DNA of 64,000 nucleotides from NCBI GenBank assembly GCA_002344135.1, contig DDTO01000002.1:298794-362793 (forward strand). The letters are read 5' to 3'. Below, piece after piece: positions 25,671 to 34,344 of this stretch. Position 1 is the first letter of the stretch; the number at the start of each line of letters is the position of its first letter. The notes beneath the pieces are model-generated. The model saw only the letters and a list, made by a program, of their open reading frames with translations, was not told where the DNA came from and did no database searches. This DNA is from Chthonomonas sp. UBA2362 (lineage in GTDB: Bacteria; Armatimonadota; Fimbriimonadia; Fimbriimonadales; Fimbriimonadaceae). Position numbers and translations under genes: made by a program.

Positions 25671-26951
25671 ATGGCCGAGGCATTTGCCTTTCAAAACGAC
25701 CCGGACGAGCTTGTCGCGAGGTATGTGGAGCATCCGCGCCCGGACCTCAAAGACATGATCATGATCCAATACGCATCGCTGGTCGAACGCACCGCGCGCC
25801 GGTTCAGCGGACTGGAGACCCACGAAGACCTCGTGCAAGTCGGCTTCATCGGGCTGTTGAACGCCCTGAGCAAGTTCGACCCGAACGCCGGCGTGCGATT
25901 CAATACCTACGCGTCGCACCTTGTCGCGGGTGAGATCAAGCACTATCTGAGGGATCGGTCCCAGACGATTCGCCACCCGGCCTGGCTTCAGGAGCTGCGC
26001 CACAAGGTCAACAAGACGGCGAACCTGCTGCAATCGCGCCTCGGGCGAGTCCCCACGGAGTCCGAAATCGCCTACGAACTCGACGTCAGCGAGCAGGCGG
26101 TTCGGGAGGTCGTCCAGACGCAGGAAATGCTCAAGGTGGCCTCTCTCGATGCGCCGGCGCCCGACGACGAGGGCGGTGGCGAAGGCGAGCAGCTCGACGC
26201 GGCGGCGTTCTGCCCCGAGCAGCTCTCGGTCGAGGACCGGGTGCTCCTCGAGTCCGCGATGCGGCAGCTTCGCGATCTGGAGCGGGACGTACTGGTGATG
26301 TTCCACTTCGACGCCCTGAACCAGTCCGAAATCGCCGATCGACTCGGGATTTCGTGCAACTATGTTTCCCACATCCTGCGGCAATCGCTCTCAAAGCTAC
26401 GGCGCATCCTCGCCAACGAGGAGGAGCAGGAGAGAGTGCTTCAGCGACAGAGCAACCTCACGGACGATTCCGTTCTCGATGCCTCGACGGGCTCTTACTC
26501 CGAGGAATACTTCCGGGCAAGGCTCGAAGAGGAAGTGCATCGCGCCGCATCGTCGGAGGGAGTGCTCTCGATCGTCCTGCTCGAGTTTCTCGGCCTCGAA
26601 GAGATGGCCGGTTTCTATGGGGACGCGTCCGTGCGGGACTTCCTGATCGATGCCGGCGAGTTCCTCAAGGAACTGACTCGGCGGCTCGACGTCGTCTGCC
26701 GGTTCGGAGAATCCGGTTATGCGCTGATCCTTCCCAGCACCGGGCCGAGCGCGACCATCGTTCGCCAGCGTCTGACTCAGCGGCTGGAGTCTTGGGTTCA
26801 GGGCAAGCAGGGGCCGACCGGCTCGGTCAAAGCACGCCTCGGACATGCCGTGTACCCCGACGATGCACTCTCGGCAGCCGAACTTCTCGAGAAGGCAACT
26901 CCCCGAGAGGTCCCCTGCTCGGCGACTATCTCGACCGACCAAGCCGCCTGA
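25671..26951 (+). CDS. SigB/SigF-type sigma factor fused to a degenerate GGDEF domain with an intact I-site
   Basis: 426 aa; ATG 25671 has GGAGTGAG just upstream. Residues about 10-250 are a complete group-3 sigma factor: region 2 (THEDLVQVGFIGLLNALSKF, VRFNTYASHLVAGEIKHYLR), region 3 (about 100-160), an acidic linker (161-185) and region 4 with its HTH (LNQSEIADRLGISCNYVSHIL). Residues about 265-412 follow the GGDEF fold: LDASTGSYSEEYFRARLEEE matches the usual opening, and LILPSTG and ARLGHAVYPDD match later strands. The signature is GESGY (346-350) instead of GG[DE]EF, so cyclase activity is not expected. The inhibitory-site motif RxxD (Arg337-Asp340, RRLD) keeps its normal 5-residue spacing before it. 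I infer a c-di-GMP-responsive sigma factor. Confidence 0.85.
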   Translation: MAEAFAFQNDPDELVARYVEHPRPDLKDMIMIQYASLVERTARRFSGLETHEDLVQVGFIGLLNALSKFDPNAGVRFNTYASHLVAGEIKHYLRDRSQTIRHPAWLQELRHKVNKTANLLQSRLGRVPTESEIAYELDVSEQAVREVVQTQEMLKVASLDAPAPDDEGGGEGEQLDAAAFCPEQLSVEDRVLLESAMRQLRDLERDVLVMFHFDALNQSEIADRLGISCNYVSHILRQSLSKLRRILANEEEQERVLQRQSNLTDDSVLDASTGSYSEEYFRARLEEEVHRAASSEGVLSIVLLEFLGLEEMAGFYGDASVRDFLIDAGEFLKELTRRLDVVCRFGESGYALILPSTGPSATIVRQRLTQRLESWVQGKQGPTGSVKARLGHAVYPDDALSAAELLEKATPREVPCSATISTDQAA

Positions 26952-26970
26952 GTTAAGTCTCGCGTGCGAC

Positions 26971-27007
26971 CATCGACCCATCCCGGTACTTCCGGGATGG
27001 GTCGATG
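26971..27007. terminator. Perfect 16-bp hairpin between the sigma gene and the small membrane protein
   Basis: CATCGACCCATCCCGG (26971-26986) pairs with CCGGGATGGGTCGATG (26992-27007), loop TACTT. No long T-run follows, so it may act as a factor-dependent or processing hairpin. Confidence 0.6.
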
Positions 27008-27102
27008 GACTTAATCCCGTCAGATCCGGCAAACCTTCATCGTTCAATCTGCTCTAATGGGGTGACGGCCATAACGGGCCGAGCAGTAACGAAGGAAGAA
27101 AC

Positions 27103-27321
27103 ATGCGCTACACAGAGGAAACCAAACAGATCGCCGAGGAGGGTCGCTCCTTTACAAACCCGATTATCATGCCCTACATCTGCGCCCGCCGCAAATGCGA
27201 GGGTCCGCCGAAGAAGCGAGTCTACGGCCAGCGCGCCACCGCTCTGATCGGAGCCGTCATCGGCACAGGAGTGGCCGTCCTGTCTGTCCTGGGTCTCCTT
27301 ATCCTCGTTGGCCCGAAGTAG
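27103..27321 (+). CDS. Small single-TM membrane protein
   Basis: 72 aa with AGGAAG 5 nt before ATG 27103. The N-terminal half is hydrophilic with a CARRKCEGPPKKR stretch (two Cys, basic). The C-terminal half is one transmembrane helix (ALIGAVIGTGVAVLSVLGLLILV). A membrane-tethered short cytoplasmic domain is expected. No family is recognised. Its end overlaps the convergent S9 peptidase gene by 23 nt. Confidence 0.6.
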   Translation: MRYTEETKQIAEEGRSFTNPIIMPYICARRKCEGPPKKRVYGQRATALIGAVIGTGVAVLSVLGLLILVGPK

Positions 27322-29677
27322 GATCGTTCAAAGTGTGGCCCCAGTGCTTGAGGATGAACGCCAGGTAGATGGCATGCCGATCACGCGCAGACATGTCTCC
27401 GCCCATACCATGACCCCCGGTCGGATCGATCGCTAGCTCGACGAGGTCGCCCTTGCCGTACTGCAGCAGCTTGCGATATACGGCGATCGTGTGCTGAAAG
27501 AGGACGTTGGTGTCCTCCACGCCGTGAAGGAGCAAGAGCGGGGCACGTAAGTTCTTCGCGAAGTGCGTCAAGGAGTACTTATCCAGGTCTTCGGGATGTC
27601 CCGGTCTTGCCCGACCGATGACGTTCTCGGTGTAGCCGTTGTTGTAGTTCTGCCACTCGGTCGGTCCCGCCCCGGCGATCCCGAGTGTGAATACGTCTGG
27701 TGCAGTAAACATGCACATTTGGGTCTGAAATCCGCCGAACGACCAGCCGTTGATGGCGACCCGCTTCGGGTCCACTCCATAGTTCTCGATCAGAAACTTC
27801 GCGCCGTCCGCCAAGTCCTCGGTTTGCGGCTTGCCCGCTTGCTCGAAATTGGCTCGTCCGAACTCGGCTCCGTAGTTCGATTGCCCTCGCGGATCGATCG
27901 TCACCGTCACGAATCCGAGGGCATAGGAGAGGTACATGTTGAAGCGGTAGTCGGTCCCACCGAACGTCCCGTCCCAAACCGAATGGCCAGACCCGAGGGG
28001 GCCCCCGTAGACGTAGATCATCAGGGGTCGCCGGTCGGTCTTCTTCCAGCCAGGAGGAAGGAACATGTATCCGTGGATGGTCTGACCGTGCCGATTCTTG
28101 TAGGTGAAGAGGTTCGGCTTGAGCTTGATCATGTTCCAGAAACCCTCTCGGTGAGAACTCGTTACTGCGACCTCGCGCCCGCCGGCCGTCGGGAGGACAT
28201 AGAGTTCCGGCAGTCCGGTTTCCCATGAAGTGAAGGTGAGCGCAAGTCGCGAATCGTCGGCGGAGACCTCCGGCTGGCCATACGTGCCTGCGCGACTCGT
28301 CAATCGCTGCATCTCGCCTCCTCCCAGAGGGACCCGGTAGATGTCGAGACGAGCCAGGCTCTCCTTGCTCGAACGCACGTAGAGCCACTTGCCATCCTTC
28401 GACGCCGAAATGGGATACACCTCGAAAGCGCCCTTGGTCAGCTGGGTCACCGTCTGCCTTAGGGGATCGATCACCCACGGATGACGCCAGCCGCTCGCTT
28501 CGAGCATTGCCACGACCCGGTCTCCGGACGGCGTGTAGAACGGCTGCACCATGAAGTTACTGCTCGGCTCGCCGAGGATCGTCGCCTTGTACACGGTGTC
28601 CACTTTGCGCAGGGCGAGGTCGGCCACTATGATCTCGACCAATCCGTCGTTGCGCTGACTCTTGGCGAAGACGAGTTTCTTGGAGTCCGGCGACCACGGT
28701 TCGTCGTCGAGACTCGTCGCCCAGACGTCTTCTCCGCCTCTGTAACTCCAGACCTCCCAGGGTCGGGGATCACGGCTTGCGGGCGTGGTCAGGTCATAGA
28801 GGTAAAGGTATTGCTCTTCCTGGACGGGGTTGTCGGCAAAGCCCCAGTACTGGCTCGTTTTGCGTGCCTCGGCGAACCGGCCGCGATAAGTGATGTAGTC
28901 GACCTGACGGTAGGCAGCCGAGGTCTTGCCGGTCGAGACCATCAGTTTCGTCTCGTCGGGCGAGATGCTGTAACCCCAGAGCGGCGTACCGCTCGGCATG
29001 TCCGGATTCAGCTGCTCGATCATGCCTGAGTCGAAGCGAACCCGAAAGACGCCGTCTCCGCGTCGGAAAAAGTACCCGTCGTTATCCTTCGTCCACCGGA
29101 TCTGACCCTCGGGCTCCCGGGTTTTGGTGAGGCGCGTGAACTTCGGATCGCCGACCTTCCATCGGTAGACATCCCCTTTGAAGACGAAGAGAATCTCCTG
29201 GCGATCCTTGGCCCAGGCGAATTCGCTGATGCCGCTGTAACTGGATTGCGTGTCCCGTGCTTTGTCGACCTTTTCCTTCTCCTCGAGGTCGTACTTCCGG
29301 CGTTCCGTGTCGGTCATCTTGTCCAGCTTTTCGTCGATTTCTTTATCTTTCTTGTATCGTTCCTTGGCCTTGCGCGGTTCAGGGTCGAATTCCGCCATTT
29401 TGTCGATGTCGGTCACCCGGATCGACTTGCCCTCGCGCGTATCGTAGAGCCAAAGATCGCTCCCGGGGTCGTCATAAGGGTTCCAGAGGTAGGCAAGATA
29501 ACGGCCTTCCTGCGACCACTTCATTTGGCTCGCAGTCTTTCCGGTATACGGTTTGCGCGGCCAGATGTCGTCGAACTTCAGGTCGGAACGTGCCGCTGGC
29601 GTCCGGGAAAGGAGATCCGCTAGATCACCATTCGATTGCGGCGTCACGACGAGGGCGGCGAGGGCGATCAGAGGCAT
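27299..29677 (-). CDS. Secreted S9-family prolyl-oligopeptidase/DPP-like peptidase
   Basis: About 792 aa from ATG 29677 (MPLIALAALVV signal sequence); upstream in-frame codons run into the divergent gene's promoter. A beta-propeller domain with WD40-like TolB blades spans about 40-520. The C-terminal alpha/beta-hydrolase contains catalytic Ser in NGWSFGGFQTQM, Asp in GVEDTNVLF and His in TGGHGMGG. It degrades proline-containing peptides, probably in the envelope. The start lies 69 nt from the divergent aromatic amino acid hydroxylase. An ATATAT hexamer 7 nt before the ATG may be its -10. Confidence 0.9.
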   Translation of the reverse strand: MPLIALAALVVTPQSNGDLADLLSRTPAARSDLKFDDIWPRKPYTGKTASQMKWSQEGRYLAYLWNPYDDPGSDLWLYDTREGKSIRVTDIDKMAEFDPEPRKAKERYKKDKEIDEKLDKMTDTERRKYDLEEKEKVDKARDTQSSYSGISEFAWAKDRQEILFVFKGDVYRWKVGDPKFTRLTKTREPEGQIRWTKDNDGYFFRRGDGVFRVRFDSGMIEQLNPDMPSGTPLWGYSISPDETKLMVSTGKTSAAYRQVDYITYRGRFAEARKTSQYWGFADNPVQEEQYLYLYDLTTPASRDPRPWEVWSYRGGEDVWATSLDDEPWSPDSKKLVFAKSQRNDGLVEIIVADLALRKVDTVYKATILGEPSSNFMVQPFYTPSGDRVVAMLEASGWRHPWVIDPLRQTVTQLTKGAFEVYPISASKDGKWLYVRSSKESLARLDIYRVPLGGGEMQRLTSRAGTYGQPEVSADDSRLALTFTSWETGLPELYVLPTAGGREVAVTSSHREGFWNMIKLKPNLFTYKNRHGQTIHGYMFLPPGWKKTDRRPLMIYVYGGPLGSGHSVWDGTFGGTDYRFNMYLSYALGFVTVTIDPRGQSNYGAEFGRANFEQAGKPQTEDLADGAKFLIENYGVDPKRVAINGWSFGGFQTQMCMFTAPDVFTLGIAGAGPTEWQNYNNGYTENVIGRARPGHPEDLDKYSLTHFAKNLRAPLLLLHGVEDTNVLFQHTIAVYRKLLQYGKGDLVELAIDPTGGHGMGGDMSARDRHAIYLAFILKHWGHTLNDPTSGQRG

Positions 29678-29746
29678 CAGTCCTATATATCCGATTCGGC
29701 CTGTTCCCGTCGCGCTTTGTTCTGCAAACGTGGGTCCCGGAGTAGA

Positions 29747-30715
29747 ATGAAGCAACTACGACCCGAGCGGAGGACCGAAGTGGCTCAGCTACATCCACAA
29801 ATCCCCGTGGGCCTTACGACGACGGAGGCCCCATTTATCGAAGACGCCGTCGCCCACGGTCGGCTCTACATCGAGCAGCCGTACGATCTGTACAGCGAAG
29901 AGAACCACGAGGCATGGCGGCGCCTTTATGAGCGCATAACCCCGCGCTGGCATAAGTACGCCAACGAGCACTTCATGCGCGGCATCGCGAACCTCTGCCT
30001 CGACCCGGAGCGCGTGCCGAAGCTCGAAGAGGTCAACCAGTTTCTTTGTCCCCTCACGGGTTTCAGCGCGAAGGCGGTCAGTGGCTACGTCCCCGCGTTC
30101 CTCTTCTTCGACTGCCTGCGCAATCGGGAGTTCCCCACCACGATTACGATTCGCCGCTCCGACAAACTGGACTATCTCCCCGAACCCGACATCTTCCACG
30201 ACATCGCCGGTCATGTGCCGATGCATACGGACCCCGCCTTTGCCGACACGCTCGTTCGGTTCGGCGACTGTGCCCATACCGCCGCTGAGATCGTCTCTCG
30301 GATCGGAGACGAGGAGGAGAAAGTCCGCCGGCTTAAGAGCATTATCAAGGCCATGGCCCGCTTCTTTTGGTTCACGATCGAGTTCGGGCTCATGCGAAGC
30401 GCCGACGGAAAGGAACTCAAGGTCTACGGCAGCGGATTGCTCAGCTCGTTCGGCGAGCTCGAATACTGCATCGAATCGCCCGAGGTACAGCGCTTTCCGA
30501 TTCAATTGGAATGGGTGATCAACCAGTACTTCGAGATCGACCACTATCAGCCTCTATTGTTCATCGTCGACTCGTTCGATCACCTCTTCTCCCTCGTCGG
30601 CGATCTCGAAACTTGGATGAAAGAGGGAAAGCTGGATAACGTGTCGCCTGGTGAACCAGATATCAGCGACGCCGACCTCAAAAGCTTCCTCGAAGCCGAT
30701 CCGAGTCTGAAGTAG
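29747..30715 (+). CDS. phhA: Biopterin-dependent aromatic amino acid hydroxylase (phenylalanine 4-monooxygenase type)
   Basis: 322 aa from ATG 29747, with GGAG 7 nt upstream. It is the catalytic domain only, as in bacterial PAH. The Fe(II) 2-His-1-carboxylate ligands are His151 and His156 (FHDIAGHVPMH) and Glu212 (WFTIEFGLM). Surrounding family motifs such as YLPEPDIFHD and YGSGLLSSFGE are present. It converts Phe to Tyr with tetrahydropterin and O2, the first step of Phe catabolism. Assignment as Phe rather than Tyr or Trp hydroxylase follows the bacterial norm and is not proven by residues here. Confidence 0.9.
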   Translation: MKQLRPERRTEVAQLHPQIPVGLTTTEAPFIEDAVAHGRLYIEQPYDLYSEENHEAWRRLYERITPRWHKYANEHFMRGIANLCLDPERVPKLEEVNQFLCPLTGFSAKAVSGYVPAFLFFDCLRNREFPTTITIRRSDKLDYLPEPDIFHDIAGHVPMHTDPAFADTLVRFGDCAHTAAEIVSRIGDEEEKVRRLKSIIKAMARFFWFTIEFGLMRSADGKELKVYGSGLLSSFGELEYCIESPEVQRFPIQLEWVINQYFEIDHYQPLLFIVDSFDHLFSLVGDLETWMKEGKLDNVSPGEPDISDADLKSFLEADPSLK

Positions 30716-30731
30716 CCTACCAACGACACCA

Positions 30732-30802
30732 CGGTAGCCCGTCGATGGTTCGTGCCGCGGGAAGACGGCCGACCGGGGGCACGAGCCATCCCCCGGCTAC
30801 CG
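30732..30802. repeat. 71-bp bipartite inverted repeat between convergent genes
   Basis: The outer arms CGGTAGCC/GGCTACCG and inner arms GATGGTTCGTGCC/GGCACGAGCCATC are separated by a 4-nt spacer on each side, with a 21-nt central loop. It sits between the stops of the hydroxylase and thioredoxin-fold genes. It may be a bidirectional terminator or a small interspersed palindromic element. Confidence 0.65.
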
Positions 30803-30812
30803 ACAAACCGTC

Positions 30813-31793
30813 CTACTCGCCGGGCGTGCCGGGCAGCATGACGTCACGCAACCCGAAGTAAGGATCCTTGTACGGGATCTTCAGGATCGTTTCGAGGATG
30901 GCGTCTCGGGCTTCGAGGGTCGTGGGAAGTTCTTTCAGACTAGCGAAAAACAGGTGGACCACCGGTCGAACCCGCCTGATGTTGGTCTGCGAGTCGCGCT
31001 TCATGATCTCCTGGGCCACGCTTGCGGAGTCGAGAGAGCCAGGATCGGAACCGAGCGCTGAGCGGACCGCGAGGCGAGAGGGCATCGGAGTCAGGCTGGC
31101 ATCGGTTACGCGGGCAGCCGCGGCGAGGAACTTCCGCCGTTCGGGATCCATGCCGGGCTCACCAGGGGTCGTTGCGCCTGAGATCGCCTCCGCCCCGATG
31201 AGGTCCAGCACGGGCGACTCCATCATCATCTTGCCGGTCGTCACTCGGGTCGGCGGCGGGATCGCGCCACGCTCCCGGTGATAGGCGAGGACGTCGGCGG
31301 TACTCTTCCCGACCAGAGTGCGAATGGACTCCCGTACCATCGGCAGGAAGTCGTCCGCGGTGTAGACACCGGGGTAGGCGTCGACAACTCTTCCGTTCGG
31401 ATCGAGCAGATAAAAAACGGCGTTGCCGCGAACGGTTCGGCGGACCTTCTTGCCGTCGCCGAGATCGATCTCGATCTTGGGAACCTCACGTACCATCTCC
31501 CACGCGGGAATCGCCTCTGTCGAGACGAGTTTGGCGAACTCCGGGTTCTTAAAGAGGGTTGCTCGCAGGGTCCTCGCGTTGGCGCAGGCCATCTCTTCGT
31601 CGAGGCGACCGAACATGCTGAGGAAGAGGATCGGCTTGCCGGTGCGTTTTGCCTCGGCCTTGGCCTCCGCGAGGGAGTCGTGCCAGCCGATCCCGTGAAC
31701 GGTCGTTCGCTTCGGGCCTCCGCTTGCAAAGGCGAACCCTATGCCGAGGACCGCTGCGATCCCGAGTGCTACGAGTGTCGTGCTTCGTTTCAT
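30813..31793 (-). CDS. Exported thioredoxin-fold protein lacking CXXC
   Basis: About 326 aa from ATG 31793, chosen for GGAGAA 6 nt upstream and the signal peptide KRSTTLVALGIAAVLGIGFAFA. Residues about 35-150 follow a thioredoxin_7/DUF255-like pattern (WHDSLAEAKAEAKRTGKPIL, then FLSMFGRLDEEMACANARTL). The active-site position has only one Cys (Cys70), and I see no other Cys in the protein, so disulfide oxidoreductase activity is unlikely. The C-terminal half is unassigned. It starts 17 nt after the VIT/VWA gene, so they form an operon. Confidence 0.65.
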   Translation of the reverse strand: MKRSTTLVALGIAAVLGIGFAFASGGPKRTTVHGIGWHDSLAEAKAEAKRTGKPILFLSMFGRLDEEMACANARTLRATLFKNPEFAKLVSTEAIPAWEMVREVPKIEIDLGDGKKVRRTVRGNAVFYLLDPNGRVVDAYPGVYTADDFLPMVRESIRTLVGKSTADVLAYHRERGAIPPPTRVTTGKMMMESPVLDLIGAEAISGATTPGEPGMDPERRKFLAAAARVTDASLTPMPSRLAVRSALGSDPGSLDSASVAQEIMKRDSQTNIRRVRPVVHLFFASLKELPTTLEARDAILETILKIPYKDPYFGLRDVMLPGTPGE

Positions 31794-31810
31794 CGTTGTT
31801 CTCCGTCGTG

Positions 31811-34192
31811 TCATCCGTCGAGCCGCGCAATCCGAAGGACGGCCTCGACTTGGGCGAGTTCGATCAGCTTCTTGGTGTCGCAAGACCCGAATACGATCTT
31901 CAGGCCCTTATCCTGGTCGTCGATCTTGAGGCCGAGGTCTTTGAGTCGCTTGAGAGTCTTGGCGTCCATGTCTTTGAGCCAGATTTGCACTTCGACCTTG
32001 GTCGCCTTGCTCTCGCGAAGCACGCGATCGACCTTCGATTCGTAGTTGGTCTTTCGCTTCTCGGCAGGAGTCAGACTCGGTCGTCCGCCGGCCTCTCCGG
32101 ACTTGTCTTCCAATCGGCGCGCGGGGACGCCCATCGTCGCGGGGGGGGCGGCTCCCGCCGCCTTGCCGGCCGACCCGCGACCTTGGCCGGCGCTACCCCC
32201 ACCGAAACCACCACCGCGGAGCGCACTAGCCGCTGGCGCTGCGGCCCGGAACCGCAGGTTGGCGTCCTTCGTCTCAGGAGTTAGATTGACGCCGTCGGTC
32301 ATGTCGACCGGCACCGCGACCGTCCGCTGTTTGCCGCCGACGTTCACGATCTTCTTCTCCACCGCAACGAAGGAGGTGTACTGCGTCATGAGGCCGTAGT
32401 CGAGGGCGATCGAGACGATCTCCTTCTCCGGGTTCCAATCGGGCCGGCGCTCGGCGACGGCTCGCCAGTTTTGCCGCATGAGGTCGTCGACCTTCGCTCG
32501 CGCCCATAGCGTCGCAATCGCGGAACCAGCGTTGCCCTGGTCGGGCAAGGTGAGCTCGATCTGCTTCGACCACTGCTCGGCGCCGAGCTTGCCACTGAGA
32601 AGGATCGTGCCCTTGCCGGGTTTGGTGTAGCGACCCTTGAGGATGACCGGCTTCTCGCTGAACACATCGGGGATCGCTGCGGGGAGGACGTCGTCGACCA
32701 CCACTCCTTCGAACTCGACTTGCACGCCGGTGAGAATCGGGTTTCGGGTCCGGCGGATAAATCGCTCGACTGCGGGGTCGGCGGCTTCGGCGAGGGTGAC
32801 GATTTCGGAATCGCCCTTGCCCTCGGCGCTCATCGCGTCGATGAGGAAACGGTTGACCCCGTTGCCGATACCGAAGGTGAACATCCGGGCGAAGCCTCGG
32901 TGTTTTTGAATGGCGTCGAGAATCTCGAAGTCGTTGCCGACGAAGCCGTCGGTGTTGAAAACGACGATGCGCATGCGCTGCCGATCTTCGGGGATACCGA
33001 GGGCGCCGTTCACCGCATCGAGCAGTTGGGTACCGCCGTTGGCGAGGAGGCCCATTACGAAGCTTTCTGCTTCCTTTCGATTCTCTGGAGTGAATGGCCG
33101 GGGCTCCGGCCAGAGCGGGTTCACTTTGTTCGCAAAGCCGAGGACGTTGAAGGTGTCTCCTGGATTGAGCTTGTCGATGAGCTTGAGGGTCAGTTCGCGT
33201 GACTTCTCGATCGGGAATCCGTTCTGGCTCCCGCTTTGGTCGACGACGAAGATCACTTCTTTGGGGGCGATCTGTTCCGGTTGAGGGTTCTTCGGTGGCA
33301 TGAGCACCAAGGTGAAGGTGCCTCCGCGCTTGGGATCCCAGTGAGTGAGGAGCGCGTCTTGGATCGAGTCGGTCGAGACCCCGTATCGCAGGATGAAGTC
33401 CTTGTTCGGGATCTCGTCCTTCTTCGCAAGTGAGATCGTGGCGGACGACGGACCGGTGTTCGATCGCTCGATCTCGTGAAGAACGCTATCCAGCGAACGG
33501 ATCGGTGCGCCGGCTTGCAGGCGAACGTTCAGTTCGATGGTCGTGCCGCTTCGCATTCCCTTCGGCACGTAAGGGGGCGTGACTTTGTTCGGATCGGGCG
33601 TCGATTCGGGGATGAAGCGCGGCCCGACGACCATGGGGTACGAAAACTCGAACTGTCCCTCCTCGAACTTCAACAGCTGAACGTAGCTGATTTCGATGCG
33701 AACCTTCGCCCCCGGTAGAATGTTGGCGACGGACTGGGTGAAGATGTTGGGTCGCTCCTGATCGAGCAGGCTTGCCACCTGTCCGGCGGCCTTGGCAGCG
33801 TCGTAGATCGCCCGGGCTTCCTCCCGCTTCTTGATCTCGCCCTCGACGATCCGCGATCCGACCTGCATGCGCATGCGGTCGACCGCGGCGTCGGCTGGCA
33901 GCGGGAAAGTGTATATCGCCTCGATAGGGGTCTTCGAGGGGTTGGTGAACGTCTGGACGACGGTCACTCTGGCGCCGAATCCGTCGATCTCGGCATCGAC
34001 CTTGGTTCCCTCAAGGGGGCAAAGCAGGGTCGGACGGCCCTGCTTGTCGAGGATGGTCAATTGCCCGGGAGCAGCGTTCTCTTCCGGCGAGCGGGCTTGA
34101 GCGGAGCTCGGTCCGGCGAAGGGGTTGCTCCAGAGCGTCAAGGCAGCCACAGCGAATGCGATCATGATTCCAACTCCTGTCCTGGTCTGCAT
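31811..34192 (-). CDS. Exported VIT- and VWA-domain protein
   Basis: About 793 aa from ATG 34192 (MQTRTGVGIMIAFAVAALTL signal). An internal ATG at 34165 has a better Shine-Dalgarno (GGAG at 8 nt) but would lose the charged n-region. The VIT domain (about 55-170) includes VVQTFTNPSKTPIEAIYTFPLP and the KKREEARAIYDAAKAAG stretch. The VWA domain (about 290-460) has a MIDAS-type FVVDQSGSQNG. A Gly/Ala-rich low-complexity linker (about 670-715) leads to a basic C-terminal domain. VIT/VWA proteins are metal-dependent adhesion modules at the cell surface or periplasm. Confidence 0.85.
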   Translation of the reverse strand: MQTRTGVGIMIAFAVAALTLWSNPFAGPSSAQARSPEENAAPGQLTILDKQGRPTLLCPLEGTKVDAEIDGFGARVTVVQTFTNPSKTPIEAIYTFPLPADAAVDRMRMQVGSRIVEGEIKKREEARAIYDAAKAAGQVASLLDQERPNIFTQSVANILPGAKVRIEISYVQLLKFEEGQFEFSYPMVVGPRFIPESTPDPNKVTPPYVPKGMRSGTTIELNVRLQAGAPIRSLDSVLHEIERSNTGPSSATISLAKKDEIPNKDFILRYGVSTDSIQDALLTHWDPKRGGTFTLVLMPPKNPQPEQIAPKEVIFVVDQSGSQNGFPIEKSRELTLKLIDKLNPGDTFNVLGFANKVNPLWPEPRPFTPENRKEAESFVMGLLANGGTQLLDAVNGALGIPEDRQRMRIVVFNTDGFVGNDFEILDAIQKHRGFARMFTFGIGNGVNRFLIDAMSAEGKGDSEIVTLAEAADPAVERFIRRTRNPILTGVQVEFEGVVVDDVLPAAIPDVFSEKPVILKGRYTKPGKGTILLSGKLGAEQWSKQIELTLPDQGNAGSAIATLWARAKVDDLMRQNWRAVAERRPDWNPEKEIVSIALDYGLMTQYTSFVAVEKKIVNVGGKQRTVAVPVDMTDGVNLTPETKDANLRFRAAAPAASALRGGGFGGGSAGQGRGSAGKAAGAAPPATMGVPARRLEDKSGEAGGRPSLTPAEKRKTNYESKVDRVLRESKATKVEVQIWLKDMDAKTLKRLKDLGLKIDDQDKGLKIVFGSCDTKKLIELAQVEAVLRIARLDG

Positions 34193-34300
34193 ATCAGATG
34201 CGTGTCGCCTGCAGGGGGTTACGTTCACTCGCCGCGCAAAATGGCTCACGCCCCGGAAAATAGACCGGGCTCGATAGGAACTTCGGTTAAGATGAAGATG

Positions 34301-34329
34301 CAGGCGCAAAACGCCCATTCTTGCGCCTG
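34301..34329 (+). promoter_or_regulatory. Leader hairpin abutting the Shine-Dalgarno of the dockerin-tailed gene
   Basis: CAGGCGCAA (34301-34309) pairs with TTGCGCCTG (34321-34329), loop of 11 nt. The 3' arm ends where the Shine-Dalgarno GAGGAG begins (34329). This could modulate initiation at ATG 34345. Confidence 0.45.
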
Positions 34330-34344
34330 AGGAGATGATTGTAA

